The notes under the pieces were generated by a model. That model saw nothing but the letters and a program-made list of their open reading frames with translations, had not been told where the DNA came from and searched no databases. 64,000 nt of DNA from Caenorhabditis elegans (lineage: Eukaryota; Nematoda; Chromadorea; Rhabditida; Rhabditidae), in NCBI RefSeq assembly GCF_000002985.6, contig NC_003283.11, forward strand, positions 7,750,001-7,814,000, given 5' to 3'. Position numbers and translations under genes: made by a program. Position 1 is the stretch's first letter. The number at the start of each line of letters is the position of its first letter. This document shows, one piece after another, positions 12,125 through 24,594 of this stretch.

Positions 12125-15100
12125 CTGCAGTCTTTGTTTTGAAGAAAATTAAAACAGGGAGAGTTGACAATATTGGAAATGTTTTCGTGATTCTTTTGTG
12201 ATATTTCGAAAAAAAAACTCCAACTTTAAGAAGACATATTCAAGAAAACTTTTGAAAGCAATTGAAGCACATAACAGATGTGGAATTTGGTGATAGGCAT
12301 AGTACCCGCACCGACAGACATTTTGTGCCTACATGAAAGCCTCTCAATAACAGATGCTTTCCGTCTTCTGTGTACTATATTTAGCCCTCATCTGGATCTG
12401 TAATCCCAAGAATCCCTCTGGATAATGCGTGTCGGTTTCACCTATTCAATGAGTCCGTCCCTTTTTTGTTGTGTTGTCTCGTGTGCTCTACATCCGATAA
12501 ACCAGTCAGTTTGTGAAAATGAATGAAACGACCACGAAATAATTGAAATTCAATTCATCTTCCCTCTTTGCCGCCTTCAGAGGGACTCTTTCTCGAGCCT
12601 ATTCAAGCGATCACGCTGCGTCTCTCGATTCCATATAGTCTTTCGTCGTGTCATTTACGCAATGTTTCTTTTTGTATTATTAAATTGATTAGTCATTCAG
12701 CCTGAAGAAGATGTCGTCTTCTTCATTTTCTCCGCCTTCTTCCTTCCCTCTTTAGGATTACGGTAGCTCTCTCTCTCTTCAAGCTTTAGGCTTCACGATC
12801 CTCTCATAATTTCTATTTCTATTAATTTTTTCCACGTCAAAGAATTGAGAAATGAGAATTGACTTTTGTTTTTTTCACCGTTTCGGTTGCAGGGTTGTGA
12901 AAAAAAAACGCGAAAAAAAATCTGAAATTTCTGAAAAACGAGGCTGTTTTTGTCGTGGTCATTTGATGATTAACTCCAAAATTTTCAGGCCTCCCGTGGT
13001 TTTTTTTGTGACTTCGACAAATTCAGTTCTGATAAGGTATTTTTTGTTACAAATGGAAAAAAAATATGCAGTAACCTTTATTTTTAGGCGCAGACCGGCA
13101 TTTTCTAGGAGGCATTGAAATAAGTAAAGCTCGGCTAAACTCATCTAAAGGAACATTTTTCTAAACTAAAAAAATATGTCTTCAGGAATATAACAGATCT
13201 TTTTAATGATTTTCAAGCTCTATAATAGTTGCTAAAGTGTCTATATAGGCGGCAAAAAATCTTTTCTGTCTACATGCCAAGTTTACCACGAAATTCTGAT
13301 AGGGACAGGCAGGTACGAAGTAAGCCTGAAGACGTTCCTGTCTAGAATGGGAGCCTTAGCCGTCGCGATTGTGTAATTTGTTTTAAATCGATACATCAAT
13401 TTTCATAGCTTGAATTCTGAAGTTTCTCAATTTGTCTGGGCTCCAGTATTATCCAGCCCCAGTATTAAAATTTTCAAAAAAAATGAAATATTCCATCTTT
13501 ATCGCAAATACCTCAGAATCTTATCCCACTTATTTTTAATATTTCTAGACACTAACATTTAATTTTTGAGTTCCAGCCACAGGTGGAATTAAAAGAACAC
13601 TTTGTCATATATATCATATATGTCATTTCCAGGTTAAAATACGACTTTTGAAGTAGGCATTTCTGTCTTAAACTTTGAGGGTAAAAAACAAAACCAAGAA
13701 ACACACCTTTTTGAAATCTCGGGTTGATTTCAGTTTTACATTTCCAGTTCTTTTTGACATTTTCATAATTTTCTTCGCACAAATTTTTTCCACACTCATC
13801 TTTAACCAATTTGTAGTACAAAATCCCAGCTCAAATTTTTTTATTCGATATTTGTAGATGTTTCGGTATTTTGTACGTTGCCAATATAATTTTTTTCTTC
13901 AGAATTCCCTCATAGTTTTACTTCTAAAAATTCTCACACTTACTTATCTTTCAAGTGTGTTTTTTTGCGTTGGTTTCTTGCAAATTTCTTTTTTCTCGCT
14001 ATTTTGGACTTGCCAGGTGCTCGCGAAAAAATTAAAAATATCCGAGCATTTGGAAAGGAGTATATTATCGATGTTTTATATTAGTTCTAATTTTCTTTAA
14101 ATTTCTCCTACATCTAATATGAAATCATTATTTCTTCAATTTAATCAGTTACAGGCTGGTTTACTGAATTTAACAATAAGATCAATAATTGACTAGATAC
14201 GGGTCGTTTTTTGGGGTGTCTATTTTTCAGTTTTCACAATTTCGCTCATTTTTTCTCATTTTTTAATGGAACCTACATCATGGCGCACAGACTTGTTTAT
14301 TCCGTCCCTTCACCTCGACATCAGAGCTCGTTCATTTAAAATGAGAAGCTTAGGGGCATATATCGGTCTATATATTTACTTACACAACTCTTTTTTTTTT
14401 GAGGTTTGCAATATGATGAGTATGCGTCAGAAGTTTTTTCTTGTTTTTTCATCTTTCAAAACCGAGTACTTTTAGGTATTAAGTAAAACTCTAAAAACAA
14501 ATCAAAATTAATAAAGAAAATTACAGGAAAAGTTATATGCTTTCATGAATGTTGACCTAGATTTCTAGACTGTGTAATAGTGAACGATCAGTGTTGTCAA
14601 CATTTGTATCACTTTTTAAATTTTAAGATCTAACCCGAATGACTTAGAAAATCCGATGACATTTGACAAACTCATGAAGCTTATCTATTACTGATGACGG
14701 TTTGAGATTATTCTAAAGTTAGTATAAATAAAGTGACCTACTTGTTTAGCTGACTTAGTTATTTTCAGACAAACATGTCTTTCAAATCTTTGAAACTTCA
14801 GTAAAAATGGGTAAAGTTTTTGTTAATTGTAATAAAAATTGAAATCGCTAAGAAATTAACAAACCAAATCTTCTTTAAAGTGCTTCCTATAAATGTTTTC
14901 TACATATATATCGTTTGTCGAAAATAATTACACGTTTAGTCGATAGTCAAAATTCAATAATTTTTACAAATTTCAAATTGGGAACTGTTATCATTATGTC
15001 AAGTTATTTTTTCTGTTACTTGAAAAAACAAAAGCCTGAGTGTGAAAATATTTGTAGACGGGAAATATATGACCTTGTGGGATGCACTATAAATATAAGA

Positions 15101-16203
15101 AATAAGCTAATTTCCGGTGCAATATTATTCGAAAAAGTGTTTGTTATACCTTTTTTTGAGCCGTCTTCCATGTTATGCGGAACACCAGAAGCAATCATCG
15201 TTGAGAGTGCTTCTCAACGTAAGAACGAGGAAATGCTTCAGGGTCACGTTCTGTCTCTCCCCGCAGCCGTTTATCCACTTTTCCTCTTATTTTTTTCTAC
15301 AAATTTTCCAGATTAATTTCATTTTTGCAATAGAGTTGTGAAGTGCAACTTCCGCAATATTCCGTAGACAAGTTATTTTTGGATCTCTAGGTGGGGGACG
15401 AGGAGGGACGAATATTTGTAATGTTGATTGTTTTGCGTCTGATGATATCTGAAATGTCTGGCAAGGTGCCGTTGACATTTTGAATAGACAAAAGAAAACA
15501 AGGGACGATGGCGCCAGCTCTATTTCCATTTCTTAGTACTTTCTGGAGATCAATAGGATACTGGCTCGTAATTTTTTTCAAATTGGAAACAAAGTATAAT
15601 ATTTATTTGTATTGCCTTCCTTTTCAGATTCCGTTTAAAGTTGACTCTGCTGAATTTTCTTGTGAGCATTTAAAACCGGTTTCCCCCGTACTTCCCAGTT
15701 AAGATAATTTAATGTAAAATTAGATTAATCTTTTGACATTATTTATTTTTGATCCCTACTTCAACAAAAGAATTCAAGTTGTGCTGCCCAATAATTTGTA
15801 TTCTAATTGAGTGTTACAACTTCAAATGCACATAGTCAGTTTGTTTTCCAGTTTCACAATTTTTTCCAAGTAGTTTTCAGTGCGTTCTGCACATTTTGAA
15901 TTCGGGTTTGATCGAAATTATTTGTCAGCTAATTTTAGAAGTCTTTTCGATACTCTAATTTTGGAGCATTTCAGACTATTATTTCACAATGAAATCAAAG
16001 AAGAAAAATTTCAAAATTTTTTCAGTCCACTTCTCGAGCACTAAGAAGTTGCAATCTTAATTTTCCGAACTGAAATTCAAGCACTGAATATCTCGAAAGT
16101 CCGCTTTTCCACTTCTTCACTCACCCTCCTCATGCTCTTCTGTTTACAGTTCATAGCATGCTATTGAACCTTTCCTATATGTTTTGTGTTTTTCACTTTT
16201 TAG

Positions 16204-16290
16204 AAGGCTCTTCCGCCGGCGAGGTGGACTGGCGAAGGAAGGTGGAGCGTGCGGGTGTGAGAAGCGCCTCCGTGAAGTGCTCGTCAAACT
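16204..16290. other. GC-rich island in AT-rich intergenic DNA
   Basis: About 85 bases that are strikingly G+C-rich against their surroundings, preceded by an acceptor-like tttttag. One plus-strand frame from 16204 stays open for roughly 44 codons to a TAA. It is not enough to call a gene. It may be an unannotated exon, a promoter element or a structured RNA. Confidence 0.35.
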
Positions 16291-19189
16291 TTTTAAGGAA
16301 ATGAACACCGTCTTTTGGAAATGTTTAACTTTTGGCAGTTAACAAAATTATTTTTAATATTACTAGAAATGCTCAAGTTTTCCATTTTATATCGAAATCT
16401 CATTTTCCAAGAATACCACTGATTCTGAAGTTCACTGAATAAAATATTCCAATTTGTGTAAACTTCCGGTTTTTCCCATCTCTCTATATAACACTTTATA
16501 GTTTTCTTTTAAAAATTTTAATTGGAATGCTCAATTTATATCTTGTTCAATAAAATTTTGAACCTTTGAAGTTTGTTAGCTTTTCCATGGGCTATATCCT
16601 TAATTTTCAATCACGCCAAAAAATAATACTTGTATTAAAGTGTACCCCAAGATTTTCAATTAGAAAAATTCCAGGAAAATTTTCCAAGTAGGTTTTTCTC
16701 CGGAAACTCAATCAGCTCCTGGTCTCGTTCAACTCATGCTCAAAAGTTATTGGTTTCATGTTTTATTGGTGATAGTTAAGAGATCATACGCTTTACGACG
16801 TGTCAGGATCTTTCTATAAGCAGGTATTCTCAGTGATAAATGAGCCTTTGAGGTCATTTCTGAACTTCAAACTTTGGCCTGGTTTCCTTTATTTTTATTT
16901 AAACAACATGTGTTATAGTTTCCTGTTATAGTTTCCTATTTATCATTATTCTGACGAATTCTGATTTTCTAGACAGTTTAATGAGTTTCCAGAAATATCC
17001 GCCGAACAATAGAACGTACTATATAAAGGTATCCAATTTTCTCAGCCTTTTTATTCATTTTCTTAGCATTTTGCTTTTTCTCTGCTTTTCGTTTTTTGCA
17101 GAAAATCTCTCACACTTGTCATTTTTTTGGCTTTTTTTTAACGTTTTTCATGGTATAAAGGTGGTCTAGCACCAAAAATCCAAAAATTCAGAAATTTTGC
17201 TAATTGAAATTAACTTTGGTACTCTCAAGTGACCTCTCAGCTTGGATTTTTGAGAATCTGAATGGGGATTCGCTGATTTCTACACAAACAGACGAGATCT
17301 TCTTGTCAGAAGTATTTAAAAGGAGTACCTGAAAACAGCTCATACTTTGCAGAACGTTTGCTTTCTGCTGAAATCTCTTTCCAAAAATAATGAAAATAAT
17401 TATTCGATTTTCCCTAATTCAGTGGCAAGTAATAGTTATGACACCGTACTTTGTTTTTTTAACCGATAATTAATTCAATTTTCCAAAACTTGCAGAATTA
17501 ACTTGTAAACTTTGATTGGTGTAGCATTTGATTTTAGATAGGGAAATTAGATTTTTGAGTTGTTTCCAAAAAATTTAAAAACTGTCTAGTTTTTAACTGG
17601 TGCTAGGCAGACCGTGAGGTATGATTCAGGCACATACTCCTCCTCTTGAAATCATGTGTGCCTACCAAATAAGTTATAATTAGCTGATTTTTTAAAATAT
17701 ATCTGGCAAGTTGGCTGAAAAACCTTCAAAAAATGTTTGTCAAAGCTCAACTTATTTGTTCTATTTCTTCCCAAATATATATCCCATCTCGGCGATCTCC
17801 GTTTCTGTGCTTTTCTCGAGAAACATATATTTTGTGCTTTGATGCAATCCTCCGTTGATCCTGAACCTCCCAGACTTCCTAGTCCCTTCCATAAGCCCAA
17901 AATGAACTGGGTAATCCCTTTTCTTTTATGTCCTTGAGTCCCACCTCCTCATTATTAAAAAATACTTTCAAAATAGTTCCGAGCACTTCATTCCAAGTTT
18001 TTTTTTTCATTTAAAAAAGGTCATGTTAGATTTGCATTCAGCTCACTGCGAATGAATTACTGAATTTTCTAAGAAGCTAGCAACGTTTTTTGCTCATTTA
18101 ATTCTCTTTAATTTTCCCAGACACCCCCTTGACCTAGACTACAACACTATCTCGAAATTTGGATAATATCAAAATTAAAATTTCCCATTTTTCCGTCAAA
18201 AATGATGATGGAATGATGGTGAAACAAATTGAATTAACCTCGAAAATTACGAAATTCGCGTGTCTAGAATTTATGTTTTATCGTGTGAAGCATGCAGCAA
18301 AAGTCAATTTTCGTATATTATTTTTTGTCTTCGGTGAGCATGCGGATGCAGGAAGAGATGGAGCAAGATGTAATTGACATACGAGCCTACTTGTTATGAT
18401 ATTTATCCTTTTTGACACCCCTCTATGTACATGATTAGTGAATGGGCAGACATCGAAATACACAAATTCTTTATGTTAAAATAATTTCCTGCGGCAGAGT
18501 ATTTTTCAGTAAGAGTTTAGACGGTTTTCTAAAATCGTGTAGGCACGAGGAATACAGGCTATTTTCACCTGCAGAACTGAAATGTTTGAAAGCCAATCTC
18601 TTGAGAACTTTAAGACAATTAAATTATATTTTTCAATTTCAAAGAACGCCAAAAATCAGATTTTCGAGAATTGTGAGTCAACTGATCGACATTTATGAAT
18701 AGACGAAAATTAAATGAACCACTATGATTGATTGGTCTTTTTGCCTAGATCTGGAACAGCTAGCACATTTTGCTTGTTGACGTTTCACTTGGTTTCGTTT
18801 ATGTCTCGTTTCAGAAACATTGATATAAAATTTGAGAAGTGATTTTTGTACAAAAATGTTTATTTCTCTATTCAAATCGTAGACATTGATCATTTGCATT
18901 GTTTTTCTATATAAATTCCTAGAACTTGCTCAATGCTTACTCACGAAATTTTTATTTCTAGATTAAAAAATAAAATGAAAAATTCGCGTTCCAAGAAAAA
19001 GACAAATGCACTCAGCCAACACTAACTTGTAAGACGTCATTGAGCTACGAATTATGGAGACTGACTTTTTTGGTGAATAAATAAATGTTTTTCAAATTTC
19101 TATTTTAATTTTTTGAAAACTAGAAATATCATTCAAATATTTCTATCATAAGAAATGAACTTTGAATTCGCGCGCAAATGGGGGGGGGC

Positions 19190-19245
19190 GACCAATCAGC
19201 GTTAGTCAAATGGTTGAGTGCAACGTCCATGATTGGTCACAAAAG
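19190..19245. promoter_or_regulatory. Inverted CCAAT pair with E-box
   Basis: gaccaatca at 19190-19198 is mirrored by tgattggtc at about 19230-19238, and a CACGTG E-box follows at about 19250. A G9 run precedes it. It is a candidate regulatory cluster or MITE remnant. Confidence 0.3.
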
Positions 19246-20610
19246 TTGTCACGTGAACTATATTTGAGATTGGTGAAAAATAACTTAATTTTGATTTTTA
19301 GAATTTATTGGGAAGCGAAAAAAGTTGATCGGTCTTCAGGATTCGTCTACAATTTTATTACTTTAAAAAAAATTGCGCCTATTTATTTGAATATATTGGA
19401 AGTTTTTCTTAAAACATCTATCAGCAAGCTCCAAATTTGTAGTTCAAGTTCCAAACATTATTTTCTGAAAATTGGTTATTCCTTTAGATCACAATTTTTA
19501 TTTGTTTTCTTGTTCGATATAATAAAACCTTTAGGAGTATTCCTAGAATTTTAAAGAATAGAAAATATTTATATTTCATAACAAACACCAATCTTTATAA
19601 AAAATAGAACTTCACCTCTTCGTGCTCACAAAATGCAAACTTCTAGACCTCCTTGAAGTGATCTCCGTATTTTTTCATTAGTTAGACATAGTTTATGCTT
19701 TCACCTACGTTAGCGCTCAATATATAAATATCCCTTTATCCCTCTGTTAATTCAAATACTTCCTGATCCCTCCGAAATTTCAAAATGAAAGGGGTTTCAA
19801 GCTACTTGCTTTTTTCGGATTCTCTTAATGAGTTTGAATGTACTTTAAAAAACCAATGCTTTCATGAGTAGGATATAAATTAGCAACTAACTTTCCCGGG
19901 ACCTCCTACACTTTGTTGCTCAAGTACGTCCCGCCCATAAGCTGTTCGTGGCTCCCCATCTCCGGACCCAATAATTGCCCTCATAACGTGTTCGTTTCTC
20001 CTTTGTTATCTGAATCTTCTTCGCGTTTTTCCTTTTCTTTTTTTCCCTACTTTTTGCTCTTCACTTCTGTTTCTTCAATGTTTTTATTTGGGGGCTTCAA
20101 GTATTAATGATCACGTCTGAACCAGGTAGTGTTGCAAAAATTCTTGATAATTACTTTTTCTTGTTCCTTTTCATTTTATAGTCTAGCCTTTCCAAATAGG
20201 TCAATTGAATTCTCTAGCAGAAAGATACTGGGGAAAAAATAAAAGATCAGGTAATTTTAATCATGTCATACCTACGTGCCTACCTATACCTTTTTGAATA
20301 AATGTTGGAACATTAAAGGTTCAACTATCAAATTAGAAAAAAAAGTACATCTTGTTTACTTCAACAATAAACAAGACGCAATGGTAGGCTCTTCAGTTTA
20401 CAATCTAAAATTTTCCGAACCTTTTTCAAGTGTCTGCGAATTTCTGTGAATTTCAAAGAATTTCGTGGAAAATGTCACAGAACGGATTTTTATGAAAATT
20501 TTCGGAGAAATGCGAATTCCTCAATTTTTGTAGGACCAAAAATAACTCGGATTCTCAGTACCCACCTGTTTTTGAAAGCACGTCTGAGCCATAGGCAACG
20601 CCAAATATCT

Positions 20611-20650
20611 GAAGCCTGAGTCTAAACCAAGCCTAAGCCCAAACCTAAAA
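20611..20650 (-). repeat. Degenerate telomere-type (GCCTAA) tract
   Basis: About 40 bases of variants of GCCTAA (gcctgag, tctaaac, gcctaag, acctaaa), which is the complement of the nematode TTAGGC repeat. It is oriented opposite to the longer tract in the first intron of frpr-3. It is short and diverged, so the call is tentative. Confidence 0.4.
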
Positions 20651-21327
20651 TCAGAATCCAGGATCTGATGACAAAGAATCGTGCACTAATTTCAGGAATA
20701 TGTCCCACCCCCACGGAAGTGCATTATGATGAGATGAATCTATATGAATTATTAAAGTTGTTTGGAGAGTGTGTGTGGTGAAGCTGTCAGTTAGCAGGCT
20801 TTATTTTGTTTGCGATCCATCTTTTCCTATCTGGAAAATTTGATGAAGTTGTGAGCATTTCAAGAACATGGGGTTCCCCGAAGAGGAACAATTGTGCCCC
20901 TGTTTCCAGTTGCCACCAAATGAACAGCTGAGCAATATTCATCAATTAGCTCAATTTCCTCCCTCCATTTTCTTATTTTTTCTTCAGTTTTCTTGGACAT
21001 CTCTATTTTTACGTTCTGTATTCTATAGGATGCTAGTATTTTAAATATGTTTTATATGGCGTGGTGCACAGGTGTTGTGCGCACCTTCTATTTCTACATT
21101 AGGTGCCTCAGCAAAATGTAAGCCTAGGCTGCCTAGAAAGAAGGTTTTAAAAGTATTAGAGTGCTATGACGTCATGCGTATCTTAGAAAATAATATTTCC
21201 CTTATTGTCTGTGTTCTTCCTTGCATTCACTGTTCCTCTACGCACCTTGAACTTTTGCATTTTCAGCTCATAAATGCACAATTGACCAACAAACATCTTC
21301 AACTTCCACTAAACTCTCACAAAAACA

Positions 21328-23147
21328 ATGTTGCTACTACTCTCCCGGGTTCTGGTGAACGTGATGGTGCTGATGTGCTTTGGTGGAATTCTCACGAACT
21401 TCATCTCATTCTACATCTACACTCGTAAAACATTCCGGAAAAAGAGCATAAACGTCTTGCTCGCAGCCTTGTCAATGTCTGACCTTTGCGTCTGCGTTCT
21501 TGCAATTCCAGTTTTTGCAAGTACTCAACTTCAACAAGTCATTCCGCCAACAATTACTGCAATGATCATGGTGTACTTGTATCCAGTGACCATAATGTTC
21601 CAGTCAGTGTCAGTATGGTTGCTGGTATCCATAACAATTGACAGATACTTAGCCGTATGTCATCCATTCATGGTCAATACGTATTGTACAAGGAATCGCG
21701 CTCTCATAACTGTTGGAGTTGTCGTGATATTCAGTGTTGCTTACAATTTGATTCGAATTTGGGAGTACACGATAAATTTCGATGTCGCTCCTGAGAATCG
21801 TACGATTGAAGATCTTGTTGTACCGAAGCTTCGAGCAAATCCGCACTTCTTATTGTGGTACCAGAATGTTGCCACGTTGGTGTCGCAATTCGCATTTCCA
21901 CTTACAGTGTTATGTGTTCTCAACATTCAAGTAAGTTGGTTACAATGGGTTGAGGAGTAGGAGTAGGCCTTAGGCTCAGGCTTATGCTTAGATGTATGCT
22001 TAGGTTTAAGCTTAAACTTAGTCTTAGGCTTAATCTTAGATTTAGGTTTCGGCTTAGGCCTTGGCTTAAGCTTAGGCTGAGTCGTATGCTTAGGATTAGG
22101 CTGAGTATTAGGCTTAGGCTTACGTTTAGGCTTGGTCGTGTGCTTAGGCTGAGGATTAGTCATGGGTAGGGTCAGTATTACATCCTAGACTTAACTGAAG
22201 GTAGGACATTATTTTTATTTATTTAGATAAAGCATGTAATCCTAAAAACGATTAGTTTTAGTGTAACTGCCCAAATTTTCTAACAAAGCAATTTTCCAGG
22301 TAGCGCGAACAATTATCGAGGCATCCGAGCAACGAAGAGAACTAGTGGCAAGTGTGAAACGAGAACATTCGACTGCAAAAATGATGATAATGGTTGTTTT
22401 AGGTAAGATTCATTTTTTGGATATTCTAGAAATCGGATTTTTGCTCAGTGGTCGTGAAAATGAAAATACGGTCACACTCATAGACTGATAGAAGGGATTT
22501 GCGGTAAAAATTTGTTTTATTTTTTTCTACCTACCGCGAGGACAAACCCAATCTTAAAATTAGTCACTAGTTTTGAGAAACATTAAATTTTTTGGATAGC
22601 ATTTGATGAAAAAATTATTTACATATCCCCAATACAATTTAGTATTAAAGTCAACAAAGTCATGAAGCTTTCAGTATTCCTCGTTTGCTACATCTTCTCA
22701 TTTATTCTAAATATATGGGAAATTCTTGACAAGGAGACTTTTGGAGGAGATATTGGTTGGTTTATGAATGACATCAACAATGTACTTATTGTTGTCAACT
22801 CGACGAGTGCAATTGTTTTCTACTATAAATATTCAACAAGGTAACGAGACCTTTAATAAATAGAATATTAAATTTTTTGCCCATTTTAGGTTCCGAAATC
22901 AAGCACGGACACTTCCCGGGATACGGTGGTATGCTAGTATGTCAAAGTTCAATGTATATGATACAGAGGCAACATCAAATCGAACAATGGTCACTAGATA
23001 CAAAGGTTTTTTAATTTGTAATAATATTATATCCTTACCCAATTCTTTTCAGAATCCATGATTTCAATAAGAGGCACGTCAACTCGCCTGAGCAGCTCTC
23101 ACAATTTGCTCTACAAACCGAGCTACTCAAAGCCATGTGATATCTAG
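21328..23147 (+). CDS. frpr-3: FMRFamide-peptide-type G protein-coupled receptor
   Basis: Exons 21328-21930, 22300-22402, 22651-22840 (or from 22660), 22890-23005 and 23053-23147 give about 368 residues. Seven hydrophobic segments are visible. TM1 starts almost at the N-terminus. TM3 is followed by Ile-Asp-Arg-Tyr-Leu-Ala-Val near residue 110, the DRY-type G protein contact. A long extracellular loop with an Asn-Arg-Thr glycosylation site precedes TM5, and a basic loop precedes TM6. The last helix carries Asn and ends in Phe-Tyr-Tyr. The tail is Ser-rich. This fits rhodopsin-class neuropeptide receptors of the FRPR group. The start is the first ATG after an in-frame stop, which leaves a very short N-terminus, so an upstream exon is possible. 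The third exon's acceptor is weak (AAAG rather than TTTCAG). Intron 1 holds a telomere-type repeat. A polyadenylation signal lies near 23258. Confidence 0.88.
21963..22165 (+). repeat. Interstitial telomere-type (TTAGGC)n tract, degenerate
   Basis: Roughly 200 bases made of TTAGGC and one- or two-base variants (ttatgc, tttaggt, tttaag, ctgagg), with at least eight exact TTAGGC units. It lies wholly inside intron 1 of frpr-3. TTAGGC is the nematode telomere repeat. The Pro-Lys-rich open frame on the opposite strand is a by-product of the repeat. Confidence 0.9.
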
Positions 23148-23584
23148 GAATTTGTCACAATTTATTGCCATAATCGAATTTTTGTTGTTAACGGGTTTTT
23201 AAGTGACATATCGTTTTCTTCTTTTTATCTAACAATTTTCACTGGTGTTTTTGAAAAATAAACTATCATATACTTATCATGGATTACGAAAAGAAAATCC
23301 CAGATTTTTTGAGATTTGTTTCTTAAAGTTAAAATACGTTTTCCAGGCGATGCCAAGTTTCGTTTTTCGATTTAGAATTGTATAAATACAATTTTTTCAC
23401 TTTTTAAAAATAACTACTGGTTTAAAAACAGTACTGACAGAGAAACTAAAACTTTTTAAAAAATTATTATCCAGCTGTGAACTACTGAATTTTTCGCTTT
23501 AAAATATTGGTGCCCGTTCTCACCACGAACGTCACCTTTTCAAAAAAAAACTTTAAGAATTACAGTGATCCACTCTATAGAGGT

Positions 23585-23862
23585 GCACGGATTTATTCAG
23601 ATGGGTCTCGGCGCGCTAAAAAGTTTATGGTAGTATGTTTTTTTTTTAATTTTTGCAGTTGCGTCCTCGTCCTCGTTTTTCCATTTATCAATTCAATTAA
23701 TTTACTTAGTATGTCGAATTGTATCGTTAAAAAATTCGCTTAAAATGACGTAATTTCATTGAAAAATGGAAAAGCAACGAGGAAGCAGCAGCACCAATAT
23801 TAAAAAAGACTACCATAAACTTTTTAGCGTGCCAAGACCTATCTGAATAAATCCGTGGGCCT
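23585..23862. repeat. Diverged inverted repeat (about 50-bp arms)
   Basis: The left arm near 23587-23636 pairs with the right arm near 23812-23861 with about three mismatches in 50 bases, sharing cggatttattcagat and gctaaaaagtttatggtagt. The spacer is about 175 bp. The sequences ggtctcgg and gcgcgct resemble high-copy C. elegans palindromic repeats. Confidence 0.7.
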
Positions 23863-24396
23863 TTAAGAAGGCATTTCAAAATCAGGTTACTGTACTTGTT
23901 AAAGGCGCACACCTTGAGGCGCGGTCTCGATTAAGAAAATTTTTTGTTCTTGGCGAGACCAGATATCGTTTTTTTTTTAATTCGCTTTTAAAAATTAGCG
24001 AATTTTGTGAAAAATTTCTTTCGTTTTCAACCAGTTTCGTGTTGTTAAAATTTAGGACTTTAAAAGTTAAAAGGAATGAAAATAATAAGAAGCGTGTAAA
24101 ATAGTTGATCGATCTTGATATGATCTTGATATCGAAAATCACATGAAAACTGGCGATCGTCAGAATCTTCGGAGACCTGTTGAAATTATGCGAATCCTGG
24201 GAAATATCGCCAAAAAACGTGTGTATTGCGCCGTGGTCCATCGATCAGATATCTGTCCACCTGTATCCCAGCCCAAAAGCGGCTAATTTTAATTCTCGAC
24301 GGCATCGAGAAAAGAATCGCCAAGACATGATTGATACCCCCGAGATTACGATACATGTCATGCCTGCCATTGCAACGTACAGGAAGATGGGAGAAG

Positions 24397-24398
<2 letters not shown>

Positions 24399-24428
<30 letters not shown>
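24399..24428 (+). repeat. (AG)n microsatellite
   Basis: About fifteen AG units followed by gcgagcgag. It lies roughly 170 bases upstream of the ground-like gene start, where GAGA-type tracts often accompany promoters. Confidence 0.85.
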
Positions 24429-24436
<8 letters not shown>

Positions 24437-24594
24437 TTTCATTTGGAAACGCAAAGGGCGGTCGGTTTCTTACGTGATTCTGTCTCTTCTGGATACATCC
24501 TCCCTTCGCTTATTGTGTCACCAACATCCATCCCTCATTCCGCGCTGAAGAATAGTTTCTTGAGGAGAGAAACACGACCCACTTCACCTAAAAA

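Larger units (their letters stand above)
11413..21327. other. Long (9.9 kb) intergenic region upstream of frpr-3
   Basis: No protein gene is supported. Notable points are CCAAT-type and GC-rich elements near 12085-12125 and 19180-19250, a GC-rich block at 16204-16290, a 13-bp tandem duplication at 16911-16936, and a TTAGGC-like degenerate tract at 20611-20650. Open frames of 60-133 codons at 12852, 14915, 15508, 18159 and 19162 lack coding character or splice partners. Much of the stretch probably regulates the downstream GPCR gene, by inference from position only. Confidence 0.45.
23148..24594. other. Intergenic region with inverted repeat and GA microsatellite
   Basis: It holds the 3' end of frpr-3, an inverted repeat at 23585-23862, and a second piece of a dispersed repeat at 23885-23960 (gttactgtacttgttaaagg and nearby ggtctcg). 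It also holds the AG dinucleotide run just upstream of the ground-like gene. No gene is supported. Confidence 0.5.

Noticed and set aside
14915-15316. 133-codon open frame on the plus strand
   Set aside because: It starts with a non-ATG codon, has no signal or domain, no splice partners and AT-driven composition.
21927-22163. Pro/Lys-rich open frame on the minus strand
   Set aside because: It is the translation of the TTAGGC-type repeat in an frpr-3 intron; the composition follows from the repeat unit.
24245-24454. Minus-strand frame with Ser-Leu repeats
   Set aside because: It is generated by the AG microsatellite.
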